Shown here piece by piece: positions 40,337 through 48,651 of a stretch of 51,709 nt of DNA; positions within the stretch are counted from its first letter, which is position 1, and the number at the start of each line of letters is the position of its first letter. The notes under the pieces are model-generated. The model did no database searches and was not told the DNA's origin. It saw only the letters and a list, made by a program, of their open reading frames with translations. The DNA comes from Alistipes sp. (GTDB taxonomy: Bacteria; Bacteroidota; Bacteroidia; Bacteroidales; Rikenellaceae). A program made the translations under genes and the position numbers. The stretch is taken from assembly GCA_017631255.1 (NCBI GenBank), contig JAGBTP010000024.1:1-51709 (forward strand), written 5' to 3'.

Positions 40337-41208
40337 TGAACATAATACTTTTTTCGCGTAAGCAGGTAAACCATCGTCCTGAGCAGCTCAGGGAGCTATT
40401 CGCCACCCTCGCACGATTGGGCATCGACTACTCTATAAATGAGGACTTTGCCTCGGTCGTAAAGCAACTCATAGACCTCGACATCGCCCCCGAACGAGTC
40501 TATGGTGCGCGTGCCGTGGGGTCGGATGATGATGTTATGGTCACCTACGGTGGCGACGGCACACTCCTCGATGCTGTGCAGCTGCTGCCCTCGAGCGAAA
40601 TCTTGGTCGTTGGCATCAACTGCGGCCGTCTGGGCTACCTGACGGCGGATAACGGCGATGGCATTGCCGACCTCATTGAGCGCATAGCGAGGGGCGATAT
40701 TGCTTACCAGCGACGCGATATGATTCATATCGAGGGCGATATTGACGGTCTGGATAGCCCTCTGGCACTCAACGAGATAGCATTGCACCGTGGTGGCGCC
40801 TCGATGATATCTATCGAGACCTTCGTCGATGATAAACGCGTTGCCACATACCACGGTGATGGCCTTGTGGTGTCGACACCTACGGGCTCTACGGCATACT
40901 CGCTCAGCGCTGGTGGCCCTGTTGTCGACCCGATGTGTAACTGCTTGATTCTGTCGCCCTTGGCACCGCATAATCTGACGATGCGCCCTGTGGTGGTGCC
41001 CAACAATATAACCATCCGCCTGCACCTGCTCTCGCGTGGCAGCGAGGTGATGCTTTCGGCCGATAATCGCACCTACCGCCTTCAGGATGGTGCAACAATA
41101 ATCGTGCGTCGTGCAGAGAGGCAACTTAAATTGGCTACGCCGCATAATAATACATTCTACGACGCGTTAAGAGAGAAGATGATGTGGGGCGTCGATAGCC
41201 GCCAATAG
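40336..41208 (+). CDS. nadK: NAD kinase
   Basis: Phosphorylates NAD to NADP using ATP. The 290-residue protein has the GGDGTLLDA motif (~74-82), LVVGINCGRLGYLTADN, LALNEIALHRGGASMISIE, and YHGDGLVVSTPTGSTAYSLS (~175-194). SGGP-like AGGPVVDP and SALAPHNL-like LSPLAPHNLTMRP follow. All are standard. It has its own promoter and diverges from pdxJ. uppS follows after 184 nt, with its own promoter candidate. Confidence 0.97.
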   Translation: MNIILFSRKQVNHRPEQLRELFATLARLGIDYSINEDFASVVKQLIDLDIAPERVYGARAVGSDDDVMVTYGGDGTLLDAVQLLPSSEILVVGINCGRLGYLTADNGDGIADLIERIARGDIAYQRRDMIHIEGDIDGLDSPLALNEIALHRGGASMISIETFVDDKRVATYHGDGLVVSTPTGSTAYSLSAGGPVVDPMCNCLILSPLAPHNLTMRPVVVPNNITIRLHLLSRGSEVMLSADNRTYRLQDGATIIVRRAERQLKLATPHNNTFYDALREKMMWGVDSRQ

Positions 41209-41315
41209 TCCAAATCGAGGAGTTGGTGCGCGATTTCTATGGCGCCGCATAGCGTTGATATTTAGCGGTATAGCCTTGTGCGTAGCGTGTGCGCGAGAAA
41301 AATATCAGCCAAGGA

Positions 41316-41347
41316 TTGTGTTTTGTGAAGATAAATGATTACATTTG
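41316..41347 (+). promoter_or_regulatory. promoter of uppS-bamA
   Basis: TTG (41316-41318), 21 nt, TACATTTG (41340-41347). Its position rules out the in-frame TTG at 41345 as a start and supports ATG 41393. Confidence 0.6.
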
Positions 41348-41392
41348 CAAGATTTTACACGCACTGCGTGTAGGAAGCAAGTAGCGATAATT

Positions 41393-42115
41393 ATGAGCAA
41401 GCGAGTAACGATACCTACCCACATAGCCATCATTATGGATGGCAATGGCCGCTGGGCTAAGCAGCGTGGCAAGGAGCGCTACGAGGGTCACCTTGCGGGC
41501 GTTAAGTCGGTGCGCACCGTCGTTGAGGCGGCAGCGAGGGCGGGTGTCAAGTACTTGACGCTCTATGCCTTCTCGACCGAAAATTGGGGTCGCCCAACGG
41601 CTGAGGTCGATGCCATTATGGAGCTCTTCTGCCGTACGGTTGTCGGCGAGGGTGAGACCTTAGCGGCGCAGGGCGTGAGGGTCAAGATTATGGGTGAGCG
41701 CACGCGTTTCTCCGCTACGGTGCTCGAGATGATTGACCGCATCGAGACCACCACAGCAGCGGGAGATAGGCTGACCTTAGTGTTGGCGTTCAACTACTCG
41801 TCGCGCAGGGAGATGGTGCTGGCGATGCAGAGCCTTGCTGAGCGTGTTGCTGCGGGCCAGATGCGTGCCGAGGATATCGACGAGGAGGCTGTTGCGGCGT
41901 CGCTGATGACCAATGGCATCCCCGATCCCGACCTCATTATCCGCACCAGCGGCGAGTGCCGTCTGAGCAACTTCCTATTGTGGCAGGCGTCGTATGCCGA
42001 GTTCTACTTCCCTGAGGTGCTGTGGCCCGACTTCGATGAGAGGGCCTTTGCCGAGGCTCTTGAGGCCTATGCGGGGCGAGATAGACGCTACGGATTAGTC
42101 AAAGATGAAAGTTAA
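41393..42115 (+). CDS. uppS: undecaprenyl diphosphate synthase
   Basis: Cis-prenyltransferase making C55-PP from FPP and IPP, the lipid carrier for peptidoglycan and surface glycans. ATG 41393 is chosen because an in-frame TTG at 41345 overlaps the predicted -7 element. This gives 240 residues, starting MSKRVTIPTHIAIIMDGNGR. The catalytic HIAIIMDGNGRWAK (Asp), LTLYAFSTENWGRP, NYSSRREMVLAMQ and DPDLIIRTSGECRLSNFLLW all fit. bamA starts 7 nt after its stop, so they are co-transcribed, a typical Bacteroidetes order. Confidence 0.96.
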   Translation: MSKRVTIPTHIAIIMDGNGRWAKQRGKERYEGHLAGVKSVRTVVEAAARAGVKYLTLYAFSTENWGRPTAEVDAIMELFCRTVVGEGETLAAQGVRVKIMGERTRFSATVLEMIDRIETTTAAGDRLTLVLAFNYSSRREMVLAMQSLAERVAAGQMRAEDIDEEAVAASLMTNGIPDPDLIIRTSGECRLSNFLLWQASYAEFYFPEVLWPDFDERAFAEALEAYAGRDRRYGLVKDES

Positions 42116-42122
42116 GTGAGGA

Positions 42123-44681
42123 ATGAAATATACGAAGATACTTCTTTTCGCCATAGCAATGCTGCTACTTGCTGCCGTCGATGTGCGTGCGCAGGTAGCT
42201 TCGTCGCGTTACACCATTGGCGATGACGCAAACAACGAGATTGTCGACACCGTCGACTTCGACCTCAGCGCTCCCGTAGTTACGGAGGACGATGGCAAGC
42301 TATACTACATACGCAAGATTAACCTCCACGGTGTCAAGTACCTGAATCATAGTATCCTCAAGGCGTCGGCAGGATTGCAGGAGGGTGACTCGTTGTACCT
42401 GCCCAGCAAGTTCATCTCGAACGCTATGCAGCGCCTGTGGTCACCTCGTTACTTCTCCAATATCCAGATTGGTGCCAGCATCGAGGGTGACTCGCTCGAC
42501 CTCGAGGTATTCCTCAAGGAGCGCGCCCGCATCCTCAAGTGGGATATTAAGGGCGTTACCAAGTCAAAGTCCAAGACCTTGATGGAGGAGGTACTTAAGT
42601 TGCGCCGCAACACCGAGCTCTCGGACTATGTCATCGACAAGAATGTCAAGCTGATTAAAGAGCACTATGCCGAGAAGGGCTTCCGCACCTGCGAGGTCGA
42701 TGTCAAGATTACGAACGACTCGGTCTATGAGCAGTGCGTCAATGTCACTTTCGACATCGACCGTGGTCCTAAGGTGAGGGTTGGCGTCATCAACTTCGAG
42801 GGCAACGAGGCCTTCGACGACAAGCGTCTGCGCCGAACATTCAAGAAGACACATCAGAAGAGCATCCTCTTCTTCCAGAACCGTAAGCTCCTCAAGGATG
42901 AGTACGAGAATGATAAGGAGCTCTTGCTCGACTTCTATAACTCGCGTGGTTACCGTAATGCCACAATCCTCAAGGACTCAGTATATTACATCGACGAGGA
43001 GACCCTGGGTATCGACATCGAGGTATCGGAGGGTAACAAATACTACATCCGCAACATTAATTGGGTGGGTAACTCGGTTTATCCTACCGACCAGCTCGCT
43101 ACGATGTTTGGCGTGCAGAGCGGCGATGTCTACGACAAGAAGTCGATGCACAAGCGACTCGGTATCGGCAAGGAGATGAACCCTGAGGAGATGTCTATCT
43201 CGTCACTCTACAACAACAACGGCTACCTGATGTCGCAGATCGAGCCAGCGGAGATTGTCGTGGGTCCTGATTCGCTCGATCTTGAGATTCGTATTTTCGA
43301 GGGAAAGCCTTTTACTATCAATAATGTAGGCATCTCGGGTAATATGCGTGTCGACGACGAGGTTATTCGTCGTGAGCTCTATGTGCGCCCTGGCGACCTC
43401 TACAACCGTGCCCTGCTGATGCAGACTATGCGTACGCTGATGGGCTTGGGTCACTTCGACGAGCAGGCTATCATCCCCGATGTGCAGCCCGTATCGGACG
43501 AGCTTGTGGATATCAACTGGCCACTTCAGGAGAAGGCGTCGGACCAGTTCAACATCGCAGGTGGTTGGGGTTCTGGTACCTTTGTGGGTAGCATCGGCGT
43601 GACGCTCAACAACCTCTCGATTCGCAACTTCTTCAAAAAGGGCGCCTGGAGACCATACCCTTCGGGCCAGAACCAGAAGCTCTCAATTTCGGGACAGACA
43701 AACGGAACATACTATAAGGCCCTCTCGCTCAGCTTCACCGACCCTTGGCTCGGTGGTAAGCGCCCTAACTCATTCTCGATTTCGGGTTATATCTCGGAGC
43801 AGAACGATGCCTACTATGTATGGCAGAACGCAAGTATGTACTACCGCTCGGTGGGTCTGTTCGTCGGCCTCGGTAAGCGCTTGCAGTGGCCCGACCCATA
43901 TTTCACCTTCTACGGCGAGCTGGGATATCAGCGCTACGGCTTGAAGGGCTGGAGTTCGTTCATTCTCAGCGACGGTAATGCTAATACGCTCTCGTTGAAG
44001 CTCGTCTTGCAGCGCTCCTCTGTCGATGCGCCATTCTTCTCGCGCTCGGGTTCTGACTTCTCAATCTCGGTGCAGGCTACGCCTCCATTCTCGGCGTGGG
44101 ATGGTGTCGACTATGCCGATAGCTCTCTCTCGGATCAGGACCGCTACCGCTGGATTGAGTTCCATAAGTGGCTGCTCAAGGGCCGTTGGTACTTCCCGCT
44201 GACGCGTGACCAGAACCTGGTGCTTATGCTGGGTGCTGAGATGGGTTACTTGGGTCACTATAATAAGAATAAAGTGTCGCCTTTCGAGCGATTCGAGATT
44301 GGTGGTGACGGTATGTCGGGTTATAACATCTACGGTGTCGACATCATCGCGTTGCGTGGTTACGAGGATGGTGCTCTCGACCCATCGCAGTACTACTCAG
44401 TGGCTTATAACAAGTACACCGTCGAGCTCCGCTATCCCGTTATCCTGAAGCCTAACTCGTCAATCTATGTGCTTGGCTTCCTTGAGGGCGGTAATGGTTT
44501 CAACTCGTGGAAGGAGTTTTCGCCATTCAAGATTAAGCGTTCGGCGGGTGTGGGTGTGCGTCTCTACCTCCCTGTTGTAGGTATGCTCGGTATCGACTGG
44601 GGTTACGGCTTCGACGCCCCTTATGGCTCGACAAAGCGCAGTGGCTCGCAGTTCCATTTCGTTATGGGTCAGCAATTCTAA
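42123..44681 (+). CDS. bamA: outer-membrane assembly factor BamA
   Basis: Omp85-family insertase that folds beta-barrel proteins into the outer membrane. The 852-residue protein has a signal peptide (MKYTKILLFAIAMLLLAAVDVRAQ). Five POTRA domains span ~55-440 (for example IRKINLHGVKYLNHSILKAS, VGVINFEGNEAFDDKRLRRT, RNINWVGNSVYPTDQLATMF). A 16-strand barrel follows to the C-terminal phenylalanine (QFHFVMGQQF). The barrel lid-lock signature appears near SAGVGVRLYLPVVGMLGIDW. Length is normal for Bacteroidetes. It follows uppS by 7 nt and precedes two OmpH/Skp genes. Confidence 0.97.
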   Translation: MKYTKILLFAIAMLLLAAVDVRAQVASSRYTIGDDANNEIVDTVDFDLSAPVVTEDDGKLYYIRKINLHGVKYLNHSILKASAGLQEGDSLYLPSKFISNAMQRLWSPRYFSNIQIGASIEGDSLDLEVFLKERARILKWDIKGVTKSKSKTLMEEVLKLRRNTELSDYVIDKNVKLIKEHYAEKGFRTCEVDVKITNDSVYEQCVNVTFDIDRGPKVRVGVINFEGNEAFDDKRLRRTFKKTHQKSILFFQNRKLLKDEYENDKELLLDFYNSRGYRNATILKDSVYYIDEETLGIDIEVSEGNKYYIRNINWVGNSVYPTDQLATMFGVQSGDVYDKKSMHKRLGIGKEMNPEEMSISSLYNNNGYLMSQIEPAEIVVGPDSLDLEIRIFEGKPFTINNVGISGNMRVDDEVIRRELYVRPGDLYNRALLMQTMRTLMGLGHFDEQAIIPDVQPVSDELVDINWPLQEKASDQFNIAGGWGSGTFVGSIGVTLNNLSIRNFFKKGAWRPYPSGQNQKLSISGQTNGTYYKALSLSFTDPWLGGKRPNSFSISGYISEQNDAYYVWQNASMYYRSVGLFVGLGKRLQWPDPYFTFYGELGYQRYGLKGWSSFILSDGNANTLSLKLVLQRSSVDAPFFSRSGSDFSISVQATPPFSAWDGVDYADSSLSDQDRYRWIEFHKWLLKGRWYFPLTRDQNLVLMLGAEMGYLGHYNKNKVSPFERFEIGGDGMSGYNIYGVDIIALRGYEDGALDPSQYYSVAYNKYTVELRYPVILKPNSSIYVLGFLEGGNGFNSWKEFSPFKIKRSAGVGVRLYLPVVGMLGIDWGYGFDAPYGSTKRSGSQFHFVMGQQF

Positions 44682-44713
44682 GCAGTGGTGGCAATATATT
44701 TGAAATAAATTCG

Positions 44714-44721
44714 TATATTTG
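44714..44721 (+). promoter_or_regulatory. -7 element for the first skp gene
   Basis: TATATTTG 28 nt before ATG 44750. The upstream TTG is only 11 nt away, so the -33 is weak. Confidence 0.4.
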
Positions 44722-44749
44722 TGATTGGAACTATTAAAACTTATTGGAT

Positions 44750-45256
44750 ATGAAAAGATTTTTTATTGCAGTCGTTGCTATGATGCTCACCGCTGGTGCA
44801 GCTATGGCGCAGAACTATATGGTCGTTGATAGCGAGAAGGTCTTTAAGTCGCTTGCCGAGTATAACAACGCCCTCGAGCAGATAGAGTCACTATCGGCGC
44901 AGTACCAGAAGCAGGTGGATGCTAAGTTTGCTGAGGTGGAGAAGATGTACAATACCTATATGCAGCAGCGCGCGTCGCTTTCAGCTTCGGTGCAGCAGCA
45001 GCGTGAGAAGCAGATTCTTGATAGCGAGGCGGCAGCTACGGAGTACCAGCAGTCGCTCTTCGGCACCGATGGTGAGCTTATGAAGAAGCGTATGGAGCTC
45101 ATCCAGCCTATCCAGAAGAGGGTGTTCAGCACCTTGGAGAGCTTCGCGAAGCAGAATGGCTACGACCTTGTTATCGACATCTCGGCTAATCCTACCGTGC
45201 TCTACTACTCGGAGAAGGTGAACTTTACCGATAAGATTATCGAGGCGCTTAAGTAA
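44750..45256 (+). CDS. OmpH/Skp periplasmic chaperone 1
   Basis: Skp-type holdase that carries unfolded outer-membrane proteins to BamA. The ATG at 44750 is preferred to the in-frame TTG at 44744, giving 168 residues. Signal peptide MKRFFIAVVAMMLTAGAAMA. The mature part begins with the conserved beta strand (YMVVDSEKVFKSLAEYNNAL), then long helical arms (ESLSAQYQKQVDAKFAEVEK, SVQQQREKQILDSEAAATEY) and returns with YDLVIDISANPTVLYYSEKV. It lies 68 nt after bamA; a second family member follows. Confidence 0.93.
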   Translation: MKRFFIAVVAMMLTAGAAMAQNYMVVDSEKVFKSLAEYNNALEQIESLSAQYQKQVDAKFAEVEKMYNTYMQQRASLSASVQQQREKQILDSEAAATEYQQSLFGTDGELMKKRMELIQPIQKRVFSTLESFAKQNGYDLVIDISANPTVLYYSEKVNFTDKIIEALK

Positions 45257-45316
45257 TATCGGCGCACGACGATACGATGTAAGACATTTAATAAGAACAA
45301 ATTATAGATTTTCAAG

Positions 45317-45853
45317 ATGAAGAAGTTTCTAAAACTGACCCTCGCCGTGGTGCTTGTCCTTAGCTCATCATCGGTGTTTGCACAGAAGTTTGGCCGTGTT
45401 GACTTGGCTGCTGTTGTTTCTAATATGGCTGAGTTCAAGGAGGCGCAGACCAACCTCGAGGCCTATGGTCGTGATTTGCAGGACCAGCTCGAGCAGATTC
45501 AGGTTGAGTTCAATACCTTGTACGCTGACTATGAGAAGAATGTAGCTACTTATAACGACTCTGTACGCCAGCTCAAGGAGCGTGAGCTTACCGAGCTTCA
45601 GCAGCGTTTCCAGGACTTCCAGCAGATTGCACAGCAGGATATGCAGCGCAAGGAGGCAGAGATTATGAATCCTATCTACGAGAAGGCTAACGAGGCTGTT
45701 AAGAAGATTGCATCTGCGGGCGGCTATATCGCCGTGTTCAGCACTGCGGGCGACCAGCCATCATCTGCGGGCCTTGCATACTTCGACCCTGCGGCTCTCA
45801 CCGACATCACTCCTGAGGTGAAGAAGGAGCTCGGCATTGTCGACGCACAGTAG
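45317..45853 (+). CDS. OmpH/Skp periplasmic chaperone 2
   Basis: Second Skp-type chaperone, 178 residues. Signal peptide MKKFLKLTLAVVLVLSSSSVFA. The core strand FGRVDLAAVVSNMAEFKEA, coiled-coil arms (LQDQLEQIQVEFNTLYADYE, RELTELQQRFQDFQQIAQQD) and the return strand GGYIAVFSTAGDQP are all present. The C-terminus (DITPEVKKELGI) is typical. It begins 60 nt after the first skp gene. Tandem Skp genes after bamA are common in Bacteroidetes. A strong terminator follows. Confidence 0.93.
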   Translation: MKKFLKLTLAVVLVLSSSSVFAQKFGRVDLAAVVSNMAEFKEAQTNLEAYGRDLQDQLEQIQVEFNTLYADYEKNVATYNDSVRQLKERELTELQQRFQDFQQIAQQDMQRKEAEIMNPIYEKANEAVKKIASAGGYIAVFSTAGDQPSSAGLAYFDPAALTDITPEVKKELGIVDAQ

Positions 45854-45909
45854 TGGCCTGCGGGTGCACCTATTATATATATAGGTGTCGACCCATAGCT
45901 TAAACAAAC

Positions 45910-45942
45910 GAGGTGTACCCATAGGGGTGCACCTCATTTTTT
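45910..45942 (+). terminator. terminator of the bamA-skp-skp run
   Basis: GAGGTGTACCC (45910-45920) pairs with GGGTGCACCTC (45925-45935), one G-U, then ATTTTTTG. An upstream AT-rich hairpin (ACCTAT / ATAGGT, about 45867-45886) precedes it. Confidence 0.85.
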
Positions 45943-46082
45943 GTTGCGATAGGTGAACATCTGTGCCCTTTTGCAGCATCCTAAATGAGTGTACGACAAG
46001 TACGACATATCCGAGCTCTCTTCTTGTCGAGGAGCATCTGCCGCTCCTAACAACAAATGGAGCCCCGTCTATTGCAAGATAC

Positions 46083-46134
46083 AAAAAATGCGTGCTACGC
46101 AAACCGTCTCGCTGGGAGAGGTGGCGTAGCACGC
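46083..46134 (-). terminator. minus-strand hairpin 3 of the non-coding locus
   Basis: Perfect 11-bp stem: plus-strand arms GCGTGCTACGC (46090-46100) and GCGTAGCACGC (46124-46134). On the minus strand it is followed by ATTTTTTG. A strong intrinsic terminator with an inner TCTC/GAGA helix. Confidence 0.75.
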
Positions 46135-46208
46135 GGACACACTCAAATATTACATTAACCAAATATATCGTCACTCTTCTCGGCTAAGCCTCGGATGTAG
46201 CTTGGTTC

Positions 46209-46241
46209 AAAAAGACTCTCGTTACAATGCTCGCGAGAGCC
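46209..46241 (-). terminator. minus-strand hairpin 2 of the non-coding locus
   Basis: Plus-strand arms GACTCTCG (46214-46221) and CGAGAGCC (46234-46241) pair in the minus-strand RNA with one G-U; five U follow. Confidence 0.55.
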
Positions 46242-46257
46242 ACACACTCGGCAGAGG

Positions 46258-46299
46258 AAAAAACCAAAAAACACCGCACGCCGTAGCCTCCTTGCGGTG
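46258..46299 (-). terminator. minus-strand hairpin 1 of the non-coding locus
   Basis: Plus-strand arms CACCGCA (46272-46278) and TGCGGTG (46293-46299). On the minus strand the tail is TTTTTTGGTTTTTT. One arm also pairs in an alternative hairpin with 46313-46320. Confidence 0.65.
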
Positions 46300-46336
46300 G
46301 CGACATAAGTGCGTCGCACCCCCACCTTTGTTAATG

Positions 46337-46368
46337 CAAAGTTAAGCTAAGGATGACAACCAAGCAAA
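46337..46368 (-). promoter_or_regulatory. promoter of the non-coding locus
   Basis: Minus strand: TTTG (complement of 46365-46368), 20 nt, TAACTTTG (complement of 46337-46344). A full match to the vegetative consensus with no annotated gene downstream. Confidence 0.65.
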
Positions 46369-46383
46369 TTTTAGGGCTAAAAA

Positions 46384-46480
46384 GATTTCTCCAGGCACTT
46401 TGTAACTCCCTGAAAACCAGCGTGTTGAAAAACGAGATTTTTCAAAATTTTCTCCTGCCTGATAATCAGCAAGTTACGAG
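46384..46480. repeat. imperfect intergenic direct repeat
   Basis: Two related segments about 60 nt apart: CTCCAGGCAC...CTGAAAACCAGCGTGTT and CTCCTGCCTGATAATCAGCAAGTT. It lies between the regulator gene's 3' end and the non-coding locus promoter. Its appearance suggests a dispersed intergenic repeat, but only this copy is in the window. Confidence 0.35.
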
Positions 46481-46533
46481 GATGGTGTAGATGGGGTGGG
46501 GAATGGTGAGGTAAGTGGCTGAAATATAGGCAA

Positions 46534-48234
46534 TTACCTGTCTGAGATAGCGGCGATAAGCTGCTCGGCATCTTTTGCCTCCGAATTCTTGATTTTTGTC
46601 TTGATGCGATACTTTATCTTCGACAGAGCAACGGGGTTGCTGTCGACAAAGATGCAAATGGCGCGTGACGAGAACCCCGCATAGCTATATAACGCAACTT
46701 TAAGTTCGCGCTCGTTGAGCTTAGGGCACTGGCTTCTGAGCTTCGACATAAGTCCACTGCGGCAGCTATCGACGAGCGTCTCGAGCTCGTGGAGGCGCAC
46801 CTCGTCGCTCTTAATAGCCTCGATGGTCTGGCGCACCTGCTCGAATACCTTGGTGGCGTGACGCGCAGTATCGCTATGGTCGTAGTATGTCTCGCAGAGC
46901 GAGTTGAGGTCCCTCAGGCGGTCGTTGTAGAGTCTATCTACGGCATTGCTCAGTGGCGCCTGCGTATCCTGACGCGTGAGCTGTAACTCGTGGATGGTCT
47001 CGATGTAGTGCTGTATGTCGCGCTTCTGCTGGCGGCGACGGAGCAGCATAATCGTGAGGAGCGTCAGCACGATGAAGAGTATCAGTGCGTAGAGGCTTAC
47101 GATACGGTGGCGTATGATGCGAATCTCCTGCTCGTCGCGCAGACGCGAGAGCTTGAGCAGGTCGATTTGGTAGTTCATAACGGGCTGCTCGGAGGCACTA
47201 AGTAAGTCGCTATTGAGGTGTTTGTATATCTCCTCGAGCCAATAGATGGTCTGCTCAGCGTCGCCCATATTGCGGCTAATGAGATAGTTAGCCCTCACCA
47301 CAGCATACTCGTCGCACTGCGGGTGCTGCTCAGCCATAGCGAGGTACTTGCGTGCCGACGCGAAGTCGCCGTCGTTCGAAGCCTCGATGGCGCACATAGC
47401 GTAGTAGTGCGACAGGAACCAAAACGCGCAGTCGTACTGATTGAATAGGTCTATTACCTCGCCGAAGCACTCCTTGTCGTCAACGAGGATATACAACTCG
47501 CACATCTCGTGCAGTATGGCGCAGAGGAGGTCGAGGTTCTGCACCTCTATGGCGTAGTCGCGTGCCTCGATAAAGAGCTTCTCGGCACGCTCGGTCTGCT
47601 GCATCTTAACCGCCGCCTGACCCATATTATACAGTGTGTAGTGTATATGGTAGGGCAGCTCGGCAAGGCGGAAGCAGTCGAGTGCCTTGGAGTAGGAGTC
47701 GTAGCTGTTGTGGTATAGGAAGCTGGCGCGATATATGTCGCCCATTGTTCTGTGTGTCAGGCCCTCGAGGCGCTTGTTGTTGGATATGCGCAGCGGCTTG
47801 AGTGCCTTGTTGAGCGAGAGTATAGCCTCGGCATTACGACCCGCAAGGTTGAGTGCCAGACCGTGCTGGTAGTGGGCGCGTGAGTACTCGTTGCAGAAGT
47901 TCTTGCCACCGTGCTCGTAGTAGTCTACGGCGATGCTGGTGAGCGAGTCGGAGCTTATGAGGCTGCGGTTGTAGTACAACGCCTCGCTGTACACCAGGGC
48001 GTAGCGTGCCATCATAGCGTCGCCCTCAATCTCCTCACGGTCGATGGATGCCATTAGCTCGATAGCCCTCTTTGGCTCGTTGGGGGCTAAGGCCTCGGCC
48101 TCGTTGATGGTTGCGGTGATTTGGTCGTTGGTGTTGCACGCAACGAGGAGCAGAAACGAGATGCAAAGGGTTGCGCCATAGGTCATTAGCCTGTGGCGAA
48201 GGATGCTGCATAGCAGCGAGGTTATCTTATACAT
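46534..48234 (-). CDS. TPR/transmembrane/HTH regulator
   Basis: The start is taken at ATG 48234 because a -7 element (48251-48258) sits just upstream, excluding longer starts. It gives 566 residues. N-terminal signal with a lipobox-like LLLVAC (Cys33). Residues ~40-370 are tetratricopeptide-type helices (ARYALVYSEALYYNRSLISS, YSKALDCFRLAELPYHIHYT, ARKYLAMAEQHPQCDEYAVV). A single membrane helix lies near 375-395 (LYALILFIVLTLLTIMLL), followed by a coiled-coil linker and a C-terminal LuxR-like helix-turn-helix (LNERELKVALYSYAGFSSRA, NPVALSKIKYRIKTKIKN). The layout suggests a periplasmic sensor with cytoplasmic DNA-binding output, as in Bacteroidetes TPR regulators. If Cys33 is really lipidated, the topology needs checking. 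Target genes are unknown; pulA lies upstream on the same strand. Confidence 0.82.
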   Translation of the reverse strand: MYKITSLLCSILRHRLMTYGATLCISFLLLVACNTNDQITATINEAEALAPNEPKRAIELMASIDREEIEGDAMMARYALVYSEALYYNRSLISSDSLTSIAVDYYEHGGKNFCNEYSRAHYQHGLALNLAGRNAEAILSLNKALKPLRISNNKRLEGLTHRTMGDIYRASFLYHNSYDSYSKALDCFRLAELPYHIHYTLYNMGQAAVKMQQTERAEKLFIEARDYAIEVQNLDLLCAILHEMCELYILVDDKECFGEVIDLFNQYDCAFWFLSHYYAMCAIEASNDGDFASARKYLAMAEQHPQCDEYAVVRANYLISRNMGDAEQTIYWLEEIYKHLNSDLLSASEQPVMNYQIDLLKLSRLRDEQEIRIIRHRIVSLYALILFIVLTLLTIMLLRRRQQKRDIQHYIETIHELQLTRQDTQAPLSNAVDRLYNDRLRDLNSLCETYYDHSDTARHATKVFEQVRQTIEAIKSDEVRLHELETLVDSCRSGLMSKLRSQCPKLNERELKVALYSYAGFSSRAICIFVDSNPVALSKIKYRIKTKIKNSEAKDAEQLIAAISDR

Positions 48235-48250
48235 TGCCCGTTTCACGATA

Positions 48251-48258
48251 CAAATATA
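48251..48258 (-). promoter_or_regulatory. -7 element for the TPR/HTH regulator
   Basis: The minus strand reads TATATTTG, 17 nt before ATG 48234. No clear -33 TTG. Confidence 0.45.
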
Positions 48259-48354
48259 GCAATATTTAATTGAATAACCATTTTTACATAACGAAATTGT
48301 CACCTTTCCCCCCCCCTCGCTGGAAGTGTGGGGAGGGTATGGCGTGGGTCCAAG

Positions 48355-48582
48355 GGGCAAGGCGTGAAGGAGTGGGACGGCGTGGTTGAAGAAGGGGACG
48401 GCGTAGTTGAAGGAGTGGGACGGCGTGAAGTAGTGGACGGCGTGTGGGAGGAAGGGGCGTGGTTGAAGGAGGAAGAGGTGTGAAGGAGTGGGACGGAGTG
48501 ATGGGGCGGGGAGGAGTGTGTTAATCGGGGTGCGGGTGCTGCGGCGGGGAGGAGTGAGTTAATCGAGGTGCGGGTGCTGCGG
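48355..48582. repeat. G-rich degenerate repeats between pulA and the regulator
   Basis: Degenerate units of the type GGACGGCGTGGTTGAAG and GAAGGAGTGGGACGG recur from 48355 to 48500. They are followed by two 38-nt near-identical tandem units (48507-48544 and 48545-48582; shared GTTAATCG and GTGCGGGTGCTGCGGC). The 417-nt gap 48235-48651 holds only these repeats, a promoter box and the pulA terminator. Confidence 0.75.
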
Positions 48583-48589
48583 CGTGCAG

Positions 48590-48625
48590 TAATAAAAAAA
48601 AGAGCCACTCACGATGGAGTGGCTC
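48590..48625 (-). terminator. terminator of pulA
   Basis: Minus strand: stem GAGCCACTC / GAGTGGCTC (arms 48617-48625 and 48602-48610), 6-nt loop, then TTTTTTTTATT. Strong. Confidence 0.88.
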
Positions 48626-48651
48626 CTTAGTATAGTGTTACAAATATGCCG

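Larger units (their letters stand above)
46083..46330 (-). ncRNA. candidate structured non-coding RNA or attenuated transcript
   Basis: A complete promoter (46337-46368, minus) fires into about 250 nt that hold three successive stem-loops, each followed on this strand by a U-run: 46258-46299 (T6GGT6), 46209-46241 (T5) and 46083-46134 (T6). The first terminator arm (46293-46299) overlaps a competing hairpin (46296-46320), so the 5' part can adopt two exclusive folds. No convincing ORF is present; the longest from ATG is about 40 codons and spans the first terminator. It matches no RNA family I recognise. It may be a small RNA or a leader whose gene was lost. Confidence 0.5.

Noticed and set aside
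41345-41392. TTG start for uppS
   Set aside because: It overlaps the predicted -7 promoter element, and the conserved protein begins after ATG 41393.
45761-46174. A 137-codon minus-strand open frame overlapping the second skp gene's end and two hairpins
   Set aside because: It crosses the skp terminator and a perfect 11-bp terminator, has low-complexity composition and no family resemblance.
46258-46330. Small SRP RNA candidate because of a GGAGGCTACGG-like loop
   Set aside because: The conserved SRP apical loop (GGAA with AGCAG) is absent and the flanking pairing does not fit.
48235-48360. N-terminal extension of the TPR/HTH regulator
   Set aside because: The extension would be upstream of the -7 element and precedes a normal signal peptide; ATG 48234 is better.
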